Part shown: positions 19,448 to 30,644 of the stretch, one piece after another
Layout of the letters: each line of letters starts with the position of its first letter
Numbering within the stretch: position 1 is the first letter of the stretch
Assembly: GCA_019918135.1 (NCBI GenBank)
Contig: WBZZ01000721.1
Coordinates: forward strand, 132,116-196,115
Length of the DNA stretch: 64,000 bases
Source: Paulinella micropora
Lineage: Eukaryota > Cercozoa > Imbricatea > Euglyphida > Paulinellidae
Direction of reading: 5' to 3'
The notes under the pieces: model-generated
Told to the model about the DNA's origin: nothing
Databases searched by the model: none
Seen by the model: the letters and a program-made list of their open reading frames with translations, nothing else
Program-made: the position numbers and the translations under genes

Positions 19448-22355
19448 TGTTTAAGTGCATGCGCATGATTGCCAATTGGCAATGAAAAATAACTACTTTC
19501 AGAACTTGCGGCAGGCCCGGAAAAAATAAAAAAATTATTAAAAAATATTAAAAATTCATTATATTATTAATAAACCGGACCCAAAACTTGAAAAAAATTA
19601 AAAGAAAAGCCTAGTTTAATATGATGGCTGGTGAGTCTGCCCGCTCAGTAGGAGAACTGGTTGCAAAAATGCTGTTTCCAATTGGCAACGACTACAAAAG
19701 ACTGCCTCGCACAAATCACTTCTTATTTTTTTTTGGATCTCCATGCTTGAAATGCCAGGCGTGACACCCCCGACCCTTTGAGCCACATAGCGCCATTTCG
19801 GGCCCGCATGTTTTGCAATAGAAAGACGTCAAGACCGGGGCAGAACTTCCTGTCACATACTTACACACACGACAACGCCTGCGTTTGGGCCTGGTTATTG
19901 CCTGATTGAACGCATCGCCCAGCTCTCTCTTGCGTTTCTTTGCATCTGCCATCTCCATGAGACTGTACGTGGCTAATTTGGAGTGTGGAACGTTGACAGC
20001 AGGGCCACGGAGGTTCTCCGAACTCGGCGAAAGCATGGACCAATCAATATCAGCTGCTTGTTTCTGCTTCAGCAAGGCTTCTGCCACCAAACTTTTGAAA
20101 AACCCGGGCCTGCTGGTGCCTTTCCCTTTTACAAACATTGCTTGGGGTGTGTGAGAAAAATAGATGTAGTGCAAGTAAGCGTTGGTAAGAACAAAGTCCA
20201 TCAAGATGAGAAAGTCTGCCTGAGTCCAGTGCCTTACTGAGACGTTCAAATTCATGGATGAAGTGCCGTGGCGAACAGAGTTGAAGCAATCTACCGCGTT
20301 AAATGATTCGTAATACTGGGCCACCACATTGCACCTCGGAATGAACTTGTTTTGTTGGCTGAACCGTGCCTCCCTGGGTTTACCAGGCAAAGTAGTCCCC
20401 GAGTAGCAATTATTTGCTGCATGTTGTGGTCATTCTGGTTGACAGCAAGGAGGTTGAATCCATCCTTTTGACAAACAGCTGAGGCCAGATCACCCTTGTT
20501 GTTTCCCCTGGCCTTCCACAGTTTGATTTTTGGAAAATTCGTAGTTGCTGTTTTGACAATGCCAATAAAATCGAGACCCGAAGCCTTGAGAGCAAGTGCA
20601 GTCTTAACAGACGCGAACCAAGAGTCCCCGACTATCAGGCGGCCAGTTCCATACCAGGGTTTGACCAATCTCAAAGTAGTTGCAGTGGTTACACCCCAGT
20701 CTTGCACTTCTTCCTTTTCACAATCACGATCTTGACCTTCCACACATTCCAAAGCAACACACACACTCGAAACAGCGTCGCAGGCCGTATGATATTCCCT
20801 CCCAAGTGGAATTGGTTTTCGAGGGACAAATACCTGACCTGGCATGTCTTTCCCTGTCCACGTTCCCATACTTTCGTCGACAGTGATCCTAGGACCTGGG
20901 TGGATGGCCCAAGCAAACCGCTTATTAGTTTCTTCCATCATAAAACGAACCGGCAAAAATGGATCTGCGTCCGAAGCTTCTGGGCCAGCTGATAGGTTTC
21001 TGCAAAATGGACTGAAATCGATTAGCAGACATGTATCTTCCAAAGCCATCACCGGGCAGGCCATCCATTCCCATTTCGTCTGAGGGGGTCCAGTGGGCTC
21101 GACTCCTGCCCCTATCAAGCTGGGAAATTTTGATCAACAACCCCAAAAAGACAGCAAAGTCGTCCTGATCGATGGGTTTTGCTAGGTGAGGCTGCTTCAA
21201 CTTTGCGAGGGCAGCATTGGTAAACTCAATGATACGAGACACTGCCTTTGGTGGCATAAAGTGCATGAAATGTCTGCACACACATTACACAAAAAAAATT
21301 GCAACCGGAAGTTAGAGATGCAGACAAAAACCGTGAACAAAGAGACAGTGATGAAAACCGTAAGAAAACATCTTGACAGAATGAAGTTGTACGAACTTGT
21401 GTTCTCTGAATGCAATGCATGTCGACACCTTTGGACAGCATGAAACACAAGCACAACACATGGGCATATTGCACTGCACTGGAAATAGAGCATAAAAACA
21501 AAAGAGCAGAGAAAGAAGAAAACATACGCAAGGGGGTCGGCTGTTGCAGCATTCTCCAGCCTAGTTTTAGGAGCAAACACAGGTCGATCTGCACTCCAGT
21601 CTACCAACTGTTCCTTCAATTCCCACATGAAACCATTGTTTGTGTGTTTCTGTTCCTCCTTTGTGCTTGAGCGTCTGAGTAAGGGCATGTGTTGTAACCA
21701 GAGTGATCCTTCTCTTCTCCTCCTTCCTCTTCCTCTTCCTCTGGCTCTTCCGACGCCATCTAATTCATGTCCCCAGACTGCTGTTCAGAACGATCTTCTT
21801 CAGTGGCTTCTTCATCATCTGAAAACTGCACTACTACCTCTTTCATATCACCATCAATACATTTGAAACCATTCACGGCATGCTTCTGTTCTTGTCTCAG
21901 ATCCCCAGTCTTGAAGAAATAGTCTTTCTCGTCAAAGTCAAGAGTCACTAAAACCTTCGCATACTCTGTTTCTGCTTCCTTCAGTGTTCCCACAAGCCTT
22001 ATGTCTTGGTAGACAGCTTCCCCAAATTTTCTCTTTGTACAAGCCTTTCCTAGCTTCACAGCAGGTGCCGAAACGAGACTCCCTACCTCCATGAATTTGA
22101 GAAAAGTGATGCAAAAAGGCAGTTTCAAAAAAATTAGGGTGGGTCAGGAAAATGCACATTTCTCTACTTCTACACACGGAAAAGGCGGACAAATTTGACG
22201 CAACGATTGCTACGATGTTGGGAAAGCCGGATCAGTCATCAATTGTGTTTTATTGAGCCGAAAAACTGTAAAATAATTCTTCAAAAACCGGTCACTGAAA
22301 AACGTTGCCAATTGGTAACCGAAATTACCAATTGGCAATATCATGCACTTAAACA
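19448..22355 (-). mobile_element. piggyBac transposon with TTAG target duplication
   Basis: A 2,908-bp element. It has 14-bp terminal inverted repeats (TGTTTAAGTGCATG at 19448-19461 and its complement at 22342-22355), flanked by TTAG at 19444-19447 and 22356-22359. The other LTR of element 2 shows the uninterrupted site ATCGTTAGACCGG (TTAG at 49266-49269), which proves the insertion limits. Palindromic CCAATTGG motifs lie at about 19472, 19678, 22307 and 22327, two near each end, and may bind the transposase. Confidence 0.93.
19716..22092 (-). pseudogene. piggyBac transposase, frameshifted
   Basis: The N-terminal part (from ATG at 22092) has KRKFGEAVYQDIRLVGTL and an acidic stretch. An exon ending at 21538 (..RLENAATADPLA) is joined across a 264-bp GT-AG intron (21537-21274) to HFMHFMPPKAVSRIIEFTN. 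The catalytic region follows with ITVDESMGTW and LIVGDSWFASV, holding two acidic residues of the piggyBac DDD site. The C-terminal Cys/His region CRVCKYVTG...CKTCGP...GCHAWHF resembles the piggyBac cross-brace zinc domain. Frame changes near 20990 and 20390, and a TAG near 21763, break the reading, so this copy is probably inactive. Confidence 0.85.
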
Positions 22356-22493
22356 TTAGACCGGACAACGGGAACTGGCTGGTGTTTGCCTTGGTTGTTT
22401 TTGGGCTTCGCTAGTCTGCCACATTTTCCCATCATCTTAGATCTTTATTTATATAAGTGAAGAAGATTGGGTTACTGGCGAAGTCGGCAAAAG

Positions 22494-22509
22494 TGGAGTC
22501 CCATACCTG
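22494..22509 (+). other. Primer-binding site of element 2
   Basis: TGGAGTCCCATACCTG lies shortly after the 5' LTR. The first nine bases equal those of the element 1 PBS. Confidence 0.7.
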
Positions 22510-24092
22510 TTTTCCTTTTACGCCAAGTTTGACACTTCGCCGCTCAGAGAAAAACGAGACTGGCCGGGAAGTTCAGAACAAGCGGTAAAATATCAAGGAA
22601 AATTGGCGCTGATTCGGTCAAGAAACTGCATCTTGGTTCGTTGGGACATCCCTATTCTTTGCAACGTATACATAAGGAGAAAAGATCCATTGCACAAGAT
22701 AGATAGAGGAATACGGGGAGGAGAGGACGTGTGTGCTCTGTTCCCATTTGCTCATTTTCTGCCAATTATAAAGGCGAGAACGTGTAGCAAACAGACACGT
22801 ACGACTCAATCTCTGTTGACACCTATACACACCCTCCCACTATCTTCTCCTCCCGCACAATACAACCAATCGTATACACAGTGTGAGAACATAACAGAGA
22901 GATAGGAGAGAAGGGTAGAGTGTAGGTGGTTGGGTGGCAAGAGGAGCAAACGTATACGACAGTAACGAACTCCCACACACACACACCTACAAACCACTTC
23001 ATATCCTCTATCCATCATCCAAAACAGACTGCACAGACAATCTAATTTGTCTTCCAACAACAACACTCACTTGTTCTGTCATTTCGTGCCCACTTCCAAG
23101 CATCCAAAGTGCACAAGGGAGTAGAGAGCAGACATAGACAGACAGAAAACAGAAAACGAGTGCTGTGCACCAAAGTCTGATTGTGCAAACTAGCTCATAC
23201 TCAGCCCCTCCATTGCAGCCAATTTGCAGGGGGTAGGGAAGCTAGTTGGTGGGAATATAGGCCAAGACAAAAGGAGATAGAGTGACGTCAGCCAGACGTT
23301 TCATTTGTTCATTTTTGGCGATTCCAATTTCGTCAAAAATTTCAAGCAACAAATCACTCTCCTGCCTCCACACTTCACTCCCTCCTCACCCACCTACATC
23401 CAACAGGTCACCTAGGGTCAGGGAAAGGATTTCAAAGCAGTGCTCCTGTTGTGGCTCACCAAGGAGTCCTTACCTACTTCGCACTCGGTAGGTTCGTTCT
23501 ACCCCACACACACACAGAACTTCCTAAGCTGAAAAGGGTTACTCTGGAGTCCCAGGGTTCCAAACGATAAGCAAGGCTTGAGCAACCAGCTCCCTATTCC
23601 TTTGCATCTTCCTATTGGGAAAAGGGGCCACCACTTCTGACTATTTCAGAAGTATTGTTTCCTCCCTACCTCTCAGTTACGGAGTCGTGCTTGTAATTGT
23701 AGGGTGCCCCAGTTCCAATACAACTTGCAAGTGTTTCGCAAGGCGTGAGGTTCCCCTACCAAAGGGGGGGGGGGGGTGAGTAATCTCAAACCTATTTTCA
23801 CGCATCCTATCACTTGCTGACACACACACACAGGAAAAAAAAAATAATAATAATAATAACAATAACAACTGTCTCTATACAGACAACGAACGAACCAACA
23901 CCTACCGACCAAGCCACACGCTGCTTAAAAATCAAGACGGCCAACAGCTGACGTCTTGCACAAAAATAAGCTGCTGACACTGCAAACAAGACATCTGCCA
24001 GACGACGCCTTGTCCCCCACACTGACACTTCGCCACCAATTCGTGCACGGCGTATCCCCAAAAGGAAACGACCCCAAGTGAACGAACCCATA
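22510..24092 (+). other. Leader between PBS and gag of element 2
   Basis: About 1.6 kb without a supported ORF. It contains a 13-base G run (about 23764-23776) and a short (ATA)n tract (about 23842-23865). The length is typical of an untranslated leader. Confidence 0.55.
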
Positions 24093-26598
24093 ATGGCTGG
24101 TATGTGGGACTCGCCCACACAAGAGGCTGATCGATCAGCTATGGACAATCAAGGTCAAGCTGACGACACGAACACTGGGGCTGGTCCCTTCCAGACACCC
24201 GTCCCGAATCGTGCGACATATTCGGTCGTGATGCCAAAAATGCTGCACCTATCCCACAGTCCCCATGGAGAGATGCTGGGGGCGCATTGATCTTGACCCG
24301 AACCACAATCCCTGTCATCCCTGTCCCTCAGGCTAGTTTGGACATGACGGGACCACGGGATGGCCAGCATCCCCAGCTGCACCTGAGAACCAATACCATT
24401 TACCTCTCGCAGCCCCTCATATCCATAACAATACGTATGGGGACATCAACCATTGGACCAGAGCAACCATGGTGGTGGAGGGAAAAGACAAGGTGCTTGG
24501 CTTAATGTCCACTAACCCACGGTTCATAGAACCCAAATCGATAGTGGACCTTATAACACTTTGGGAGGACTTATGTATGTGTCGCGACAGGCTTCTCGAT
24601 GAGGCTTGGCAAACATACCACCAAGTCCCACGCTTAAGGCAAACACTCACTTGCAGCAAATACGCTAGTGAACAAATAGCTATCATCAATGCCGTAACTG
24701 CACCTGATGCCACTGGCGTGGACACTCTATATTGGCCCGATGCCAACTACCTAAATCGTGTCCAGGCCAACCTCACGACAAGGGCTGTAGTCACCCTCAA
24801 GGGACTCGAGAACGTCACTGGGATGTGGGAACGTGTTTTGATGGAACAAAAACACTGGCGAGATGCCATAATCCCACAGACCTCCCCAGCCTATGACGAC
24901 CTCGTGCATTTCCTTGACGCGGTGGAAACCCCGACTGACCCTTTTGCCAAGGTATCATTGTTCCTAACATGGCTTAAGATCCGAACCACTCCCGCGACAC
25001 TCCTTGACCTGTCCGACGAGGAGACCACAGTCCAAGTGGCCCCTCATCCGGCGGCCACCCTCTATGTAACCAACTACCTCACTGTGGTAGACCTCATCCT
25101 CCAAGCCATTTCCGACTGCCTACGGATCCAAATAGCCGTGCATGCAGTGGGTGACGATCGAACTGCCTCCACACCGGGGGGTAGCTCGATAATCACTTTT
25201 CGTCGTGTATCAAGTCGACGGAATATGGTGGATGAAAACATAGACAGGGATGCACCCCTCGAACGCCATCGCCCACCTAAGACAAAGACTGAAGACGCCA
25301 GTCATAAACGGGTGGACGCGGCGTTGCGAGCCGTTCGTGACCATGTCAACTTTGACTTTGCAGCACACACGCAAAGTGCGAGACTCCCGTATCGAGAGGG
25401 CCTTAAGCTCCTAATGGCTTATGCTGCCCTGGATCGGATCGTGGCCAGTCACGCACTCACGGTAGCCGATGTGAAGCAACTGCTGAACAGTCTTGTGGGT
25501 GGGTGGCCATCTCAAACGCTACTCACCACGGACTGGCCTACTTGGCAGATGACTGGCGAGGCTGGTGTGGGACAGGGGAAACTCACACTCGACCAGCTTC
25601 CACATTACATGCTCCGCCAGTTCATATCCGCGGCAGACTGGGGCTACATCATGCTTCCCCATATTGCTGTCGACCTCGTCCAGGACGCCGCCAGGCGGAT
25701 GTGGGAAGACGATGTGGCAATCTCGTCCATCATCGATCTCCCACAGAAACTGTTAACCAACTTAGTGAAGACCGATTTCGCTTCGTTGTTGTTGGCAGTC
25801 CTGAGCGGGATAATGAAGGGCGAGCCGCAGCAAGGGCGGAAGGATGGCGAGACGTTCGTCCGGAATGTCCTAACCAAGGCCCAGGACTTGGATAACACGA
25901 ACTTCAAAATCACGCGGTTTCGCACAGACCGCATGTGCGAAGTGTCCTATTGGACAAGCAGTACCTTTGCTGCCGAGGTCTTTACCTCCGACAAGATCGA
26001 AAGAGCCAAGCGGGCCGATGTCCTGCTTAGAGCAATGACGATCACGGGTAGCACGCTTGAGGACCACCAGGCCAAACCGGGTCAAGTGTTTGACGTGTGG
26101 ACTTTTGTGACCGGCAGCAGCTGGTCCAACCGCCGTCAATCGTGGTCTAGCTCGTCCAGGAGCCCCTATAGCTCCTCGAGCTCCTCTAGCTCGTCGTACA
26201 CCCCTCCACCGCCCTCACTTCCATTTGGGGGGGCGACCAACTCGGCAACCCCAGCCACCGGCACGTTCAACTCGATGCCTCCGGCTGGCGGGACGGCACT
26301 CCCATATCTGCCTCCCCCACCGCCAATGCCTCCTCCACCGCCCATGCCCTACCAGTATTACCCTTCCTCTGGGTTTGCATCTCCGCCACCGTTGTCACCG
26401 CCCCCGGTTCCGTACCCTCCTACACGGGGCGGGCCCACATCCGAGGGTAAGTCGGGCAAGAGAAAGCTCGGTGACAACGGCGTGGTCAAACCGCTATCTC
26501 ACCTCCCACCGATCCCGGGCCCATACAATTGCCCGTTTGGCCTTTTTAACGAGACCATTGCGGGACTGGCACAAAAGCCCAGGTGCGGAGTGCTGTGA
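24093..26598 (+). pseudogene. Element 2 Gag, N-terminal and central part
   Basis: ATG at 24093 starts MAGMWDSPTQEAD...; frame changes are needed before about 24400. From about 24400 the frame is open to TGA at 26596-26598. The ~700 residues are mostly helical with few similarities outside retroelement Gags. A Ser-rich and very Pro-rich segment follows (runs of PPPPP around 26180-26420), then a basic GKSGKRKLGDN. It ends abruptly at NCPFGLFNETIAGLAQKPRC with no complete zinc finger. The C-x5-C-x3-H half of a Gag-type finger appears 11 kb away at 37988-38020, so gag seems split by an insertion. Structural shell protein of the element (family role). Confidence 0.65.
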
Positions 26599-27422
26599 TT
26601 ATATGATGCATGCGGTCAGGGAAAGCACGCATATCTTTGCGCGCGCTTCCATCACATCGCGGGTATCGATGAAAGCATAGCATTTCCACTTTTCACAACA
26701 CACCGAATGAGCAATCCGGTCGAGGTCATCGTACGTCATGCCCAACCACTTCTTCATACCCTGTGGTCGCTGCACTTTCTCACTGGCCGCTGGTCTCTTG
26801 ATCATACGGTATGCGCGTTCGGGATTCGCACGAGGGCGCACGACCGTAGATGGAACAACTTGCATACTAACATACAACGGAGCTGCTGAACTCATGACTT
26901 CTGAAAGCTTGTAGCGAGGACGCCTCGACCCGAACAACTCGCCACCACCAGGTGTTGCCTCGTCTGGCTCCATCGTTGCCCATTCGTGCGCAATCATCTC
27001 AGCAGGAGTCATCTAGAACATTTTAACATTAAGAAAAGTTTGATGTTACTGAGAGTTACGTACCGTCGGAACCCCTGTCGGTACTTCCTCCTTACTGACA
27101 GCCTAATATACAAAATATGTATATCATTGGGCGAACAAGACGTTTGAGGATGGTAGAGGGACGAGCAACCTTGGTAGACGTCACTGCATCGGCGGACGCA
27201 GCCAGAGCTGCCAGTTGGCGGATGCGTTCGGTCATGTCCATGTCAGCAGTTACTACTAGCGGTATATACACATGCCTCCTAGGCCCCTTAAAACATAAAC
27301 ATTGTACTGAAAGAACACTAAATGCAAAAGTAATACCTCTTCCATGTCCGTATCCTCTTCCCCTTCTGATGACAAGGATGTGAAAAGGCTGCGGCGATCA
27401 ACACGAACGTGAGCTTTGCCAT
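26599..27422 (-). CDS. Four-exon gene of unknown function
   Basis: A phase-consistent model on the minus strand: exon 27422-27337 (ATG, MAKLTFVLIAAAFSHP...), intron 58 bp (GTATTAC...CCTAG), exon 27278-27170, intron 67 bp, exon 27102-27064 (AVSKEEVPTGVPT), intron 51 bp, exon 27012-26599 (MTPAEMIAHEWATMEPDE... to stop). All introns are GT-AG and the exon lengths total 648 nt, giving 215 residues. The first 14 residues could be a signal peptide. An alternative frame of exon 1 (SLSSEGEEDTDMEE) also looks protein-like and might belong to an upstream exon, so the start is uncertain. The C-terminal part has CCEKWKC. I do not recognise the family. It sits inside the block that splits element 2 gag. 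Confidence 0.5.
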
Positions 27423-27576
27423 CCTATAATAAGTTGGTATCTACTACGGGGAAGCCTCCGGGGGGGAGAGGGGGGGGGGGGGGGTTTAAGTGTGTCAAGA
27501 CATCATCAGGTGTGTCAGGATGTGCAATCATCGATGCGTGGCCTGACACACTTGAACATGGATATTAATAATTGAC

Positions 27577-28257
27577 TCAATATATTGCTGAAATTGCAAC
27601 AGCCGCACCTACCACTACCGCGCCGGCGGGGGGGGGGGGGGTGAAGGGTGGGAAGGGGTTGCTATCTCGGACCCTGCGGTGAGAACACGAATAGGAGCAA
27701 GAATTTAGAAGGACCGTGTTACTGAAGCTAGATGTCACACTGGCAACGACTGTGACGTCAGATGCTTCCCGCTTGAGCGAGCCGGCCACAACTGTGACGT
27801 CAGATGCTGCCCTCTGGAGCGAGCTGCCCACAGAATCATCACTGGATGCAAACAGATCCTGGTAAACACTATCCAAAAGGCGTTCATAGAATACTCCTTT
27901 GTCAGTCGCGGCATGCTCGAAATAGACAAAGTTCGAATTAGGTCTTGCTTCTGTGCTAGAGACAACGAAACTGATTTAAGAGGCAATGGATGTTCCTCAG
28001 GAGGTACGATGAAATAGAGGTGTGCACCCTCTGGCCTGTCGATCATAAAGACAGGAATGTTTGCCCTCTGGGATGCAGCTTGCTTCATCCACTGTGGATG
28101 TGCTTGGATTGGGGAAGTGGTTAACACGAGGTTAGCGGTCTGCTGATATCGGAGCAAAATCTGCTTGCCTTGCCGAACATCATGTGTGAGAGTAACTGCC
28201 TGCTCGTGCTTGCTCACTACGGCGTTGGCAACTTTGGGTATGCCAGAATTGAAGCTA
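27577..28257 (-). pseudogene. Exon-like ORF, upstream part of a minus-strand gene
   Basis: After an acceptor-like CTCTCCTTGTAG (28263-28258) the minus strand codes SFNSGIPKVANAVVSKHEQAV...PVFMIDRPEGAHLYFIVPPEEH.... Near 27890 the reading changes frame (LDSVYQDLFASSDDSVG...). It contains an internal repeat encoding REASDVTVVA-like units and ends in a Pro/Gly-rich stretch with a G run (about 27628-27641). It lies just upstream of the four-exon gene and could be its 5' part. No family is recognised. Confidence 0.35.
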
Positions 28258-28265
28258 CTACAAGG

Positions 28266-28933
28266 AGAGCTTCTCTGCTAAAAAAAAAGGAAAAGACAAA
28301 AAAAAAAGTAAAGAGAGGGAGACTGTTGCAGAGGGCGGGGGGTACATCACAAATTACACGAGGACTGAGTCTGGAGAGGGGGACGATAGAAGAGAAGGGA
28401 AAAGGAGGAGGGGTTGGAGCAAAAACCAGCGGCTGCGCCAGGTCTGTTTTAGGGCTTGAAAGCATAGAGTGTCTTTGGATCTAACAAAAGAGAAACGGAA
28501 AAGGAGTGTGGAAAGACACAAGAGAGAGAGAGCGAGAGAGAGACAAAAATAGAGGGAGAGGGCGCGGGGGTAGAGACCGGCGGGTAGTTTAGTAGATTCG
28601 TGGCGGGCTGGCCTGCAGAGATCGGGTTTCTCATTGGCTGTGCAAACTGCAAGCGACACGATAGTTTGGCTTTCTGGAATATATTAAGTTAGTGTTTTGT
28701 ACGTGTATACAAAAAAATGGTATGGACATGTGCAATACCGTTCCGTTCGGAACATTGGTGGTGCTGCTGGCTAAGCTATGCACTAGCTGGCCCTGACACA
28801 CACACAAAGATACACAAAGCAGACATGTCCACAGAATCATACAAAGAATCTACAAAAGAAAAAAAACTAGAAACTACAAGCTAGCGAATCATGGGAGCTT
28901 TGAAAATTCGCACCTGGTCAGCATTCACAACAT
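28266..28933. repeat. Direct repeat, copy A
   Basis: Starts GAGCTTCTCTGCTAAAAAA and ends near TGGTCAGCATTCACAACA. It matches 29344-29862 over most of its length; copy A has an extra segment of about 180 bp in the middle. Confidence 0.85.
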
Positions 28934-28974
28934 TGAGGAGAAAGAACCTGTTGGACTGCTTGTTGTAGATTTTC

Positions 28975-29185
28975 TATGTGGGTATTCGGGGCCTCGTGGG
29001 ATTCCTACACCAAAAAAACAGGGTTGTGCCAGGAGGGGATGGTCCATGTGGCGCGGGGGAGGGGGGTGTGAGCTGGACGGGACCATCGATTGCGACGGAA
29101 TGATCGCAGGGCCCGGGCGACTCATCATCATAGGTTGAGCAAAACAGTAGAAGAGCTTGCTGCCAACTACACATATCATAGAATT
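28975..29185 (-). pseudogene. Pro-rich exon block, minus copy
   Basis: On the minus strand it reads QPMMMSRPGPAIIPSQ, then a Pro/His run. An acceptor-like TTTTTTTGGTGTAG follows, and then GAATCCCACGAG.... The same block is present inverted at about 30645-30887. Small differences (stops, C-run length) distinguish the copies. Confidence 0.6.
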
Positions 29186-29343
29186 TTGAGGTCGTTGGTT
29201 TTAAAAGAAAAAGCGCACGAACAAGCAAGAAAAAAAAAACAGAGAGAGGGAGAGAGAGAGAGAAAGGAAAAGAAAAACCTGTGGCTGTTCTTATGCAAGG
29301 TAAGGCAATGTGATGATGAAGGCCCTGACGCACCATAGGCTAG

Positions 29344-29862
29344 AGGAGAGCTTCTCTGCTAAAAAAGGAAAAGACAAAGAAAAAAGAGTAAAGAGAGGGA
29401 GACTGTTGCAGGGAGGGGGGGGGGGGACATCACGTATCACACGAAGACTAAGTCTGGCGAGGGTGGGGGGAGAGACCGGCGGGTAGCCTTGTGGATTTGT
29501 GGCGGGCTGGCCTGCAGAGATCTGGTTTCTCATCGGCTGTGCAAACTGCAAGCGACACGATACTTTGGCTTTCTGGAATATAAGACAGTGTTTGGTACGT
29601 GTACACAAAAAAAGGGTATGACAGATTATATATACATGAGCAATACCGTTCCGTTCGGAACATTGGTGGTGCTGCTGGCTAAGCTATGCACTAGCTGGCC
29701 CTGACACACACACACACACACACACACAAAGATACACAAAGCAGACATGTCAACAGAATCATACAAAGAAGCTACACCAAAAGAAAAAAAAAACTAGAAA
29801 CTACAAGCGAGCGAATCATGAGAGCTTTGAAAATTCGCATCTGGTCAGCATTCACAACACTG
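29344..29862. repeat. Direct repeat, copy B
   Basis: Second copy of the 28266-28933 repeat, with GCAAACTGCAAGCGACACGA and CCGTTCCGTTCGGAACATTG well conserved. A TG-poor (CA)n tract near 29705-29730 varies in length. Confidence 0.85.
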
Positions 29863-30245
29863 TTAGTCGTCGACATCAGGGCTTGCATATGCGCTCTCAT
29901 GCCCTATACCATCAAAATAAAAATAAGAAGAAAAAAAAGAAGAAATAAAACAAACAGAAAAGAAAATGAGAAATCGACAATTACGTTGTGTAAAAAGCAT
30001 GATAAAGTGGACAGACTACAAAAAACAAACAAACAAACAAACAAACAAATTCGTGAGCACCTCGTTCGTCATCGCGTATTGCATAAACTGCTCGAAACTG
30101 CGCTTGCCCGCGATTTGGTCCATGTTAGATGCTGATGAAAAAAGGCCTGTTTTACAAACAAAGAAAACCAAGGGCGTGAGGATGCAAGACGTGCAGAAGA
30201 ATTTAGATTATCGATTTACAACACATAATCCATGCATTTCGTTGT

Positions 30246-30610
30246 GTGTGCACACACGCACACGCAAGACTGTACACACACACCGACCCACGCACTTTCT
30301 TTTGCACGCACGCAAGATCTAGAATGAATGAACACACACACACACACCGACACAGCTCAAGCATTTCTTTTTTGCACACAGTGTCACACACACACACACA
30401 CACGCAAGACCATACACACAACCCACACACTTTCTTTTTGCACACACGCAAGAATGAATGCACACACACAGCACAACGCACTTTCCCTTTGCACGCAAGA
30501 TCTAGAATGAATGAACACACACACACCAACACAACTCATGCATTTCTTTTTTGCACACAGTGTCACTCTCTCTCTCTCTCTCTCTCTCTGTTGTTTTCTT
30601 TTTCTCTTGC
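30246..30610. repeat. CA-rich mosaic repeat, inverted relative to 1.4-1.7 kb
   Basis: CA-rich units separated by GCACGCAAGATCTAGAATGA and CATTTCTTTTTTGCACACAG, the complement of the mosaic at 1375-1695. It ends in (CT)n at about 30567-30588. Confidence 0.7.
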
Positions 30611-30644
30611 TTGTTCGTGCGCTTAAAACCAACGACCGCAAAAT

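Larger units (their letters stand above)
19285..22491 (+). repeat. Element 2 5' LTR, interrupted by piggyBac
   Basis: LTR sequence 19285-19447 and 22360-22491 (right edge uncertain by a few bases) matches 49110-49397 once the intervening transposon is removed. It starts TGTAGGC. Confidence 0.85.

Noticed and set aside
19448..22355. Canonical TTAA target site for the piggyBac
   Set aside because: Both flanks and the empty site read TTAG.
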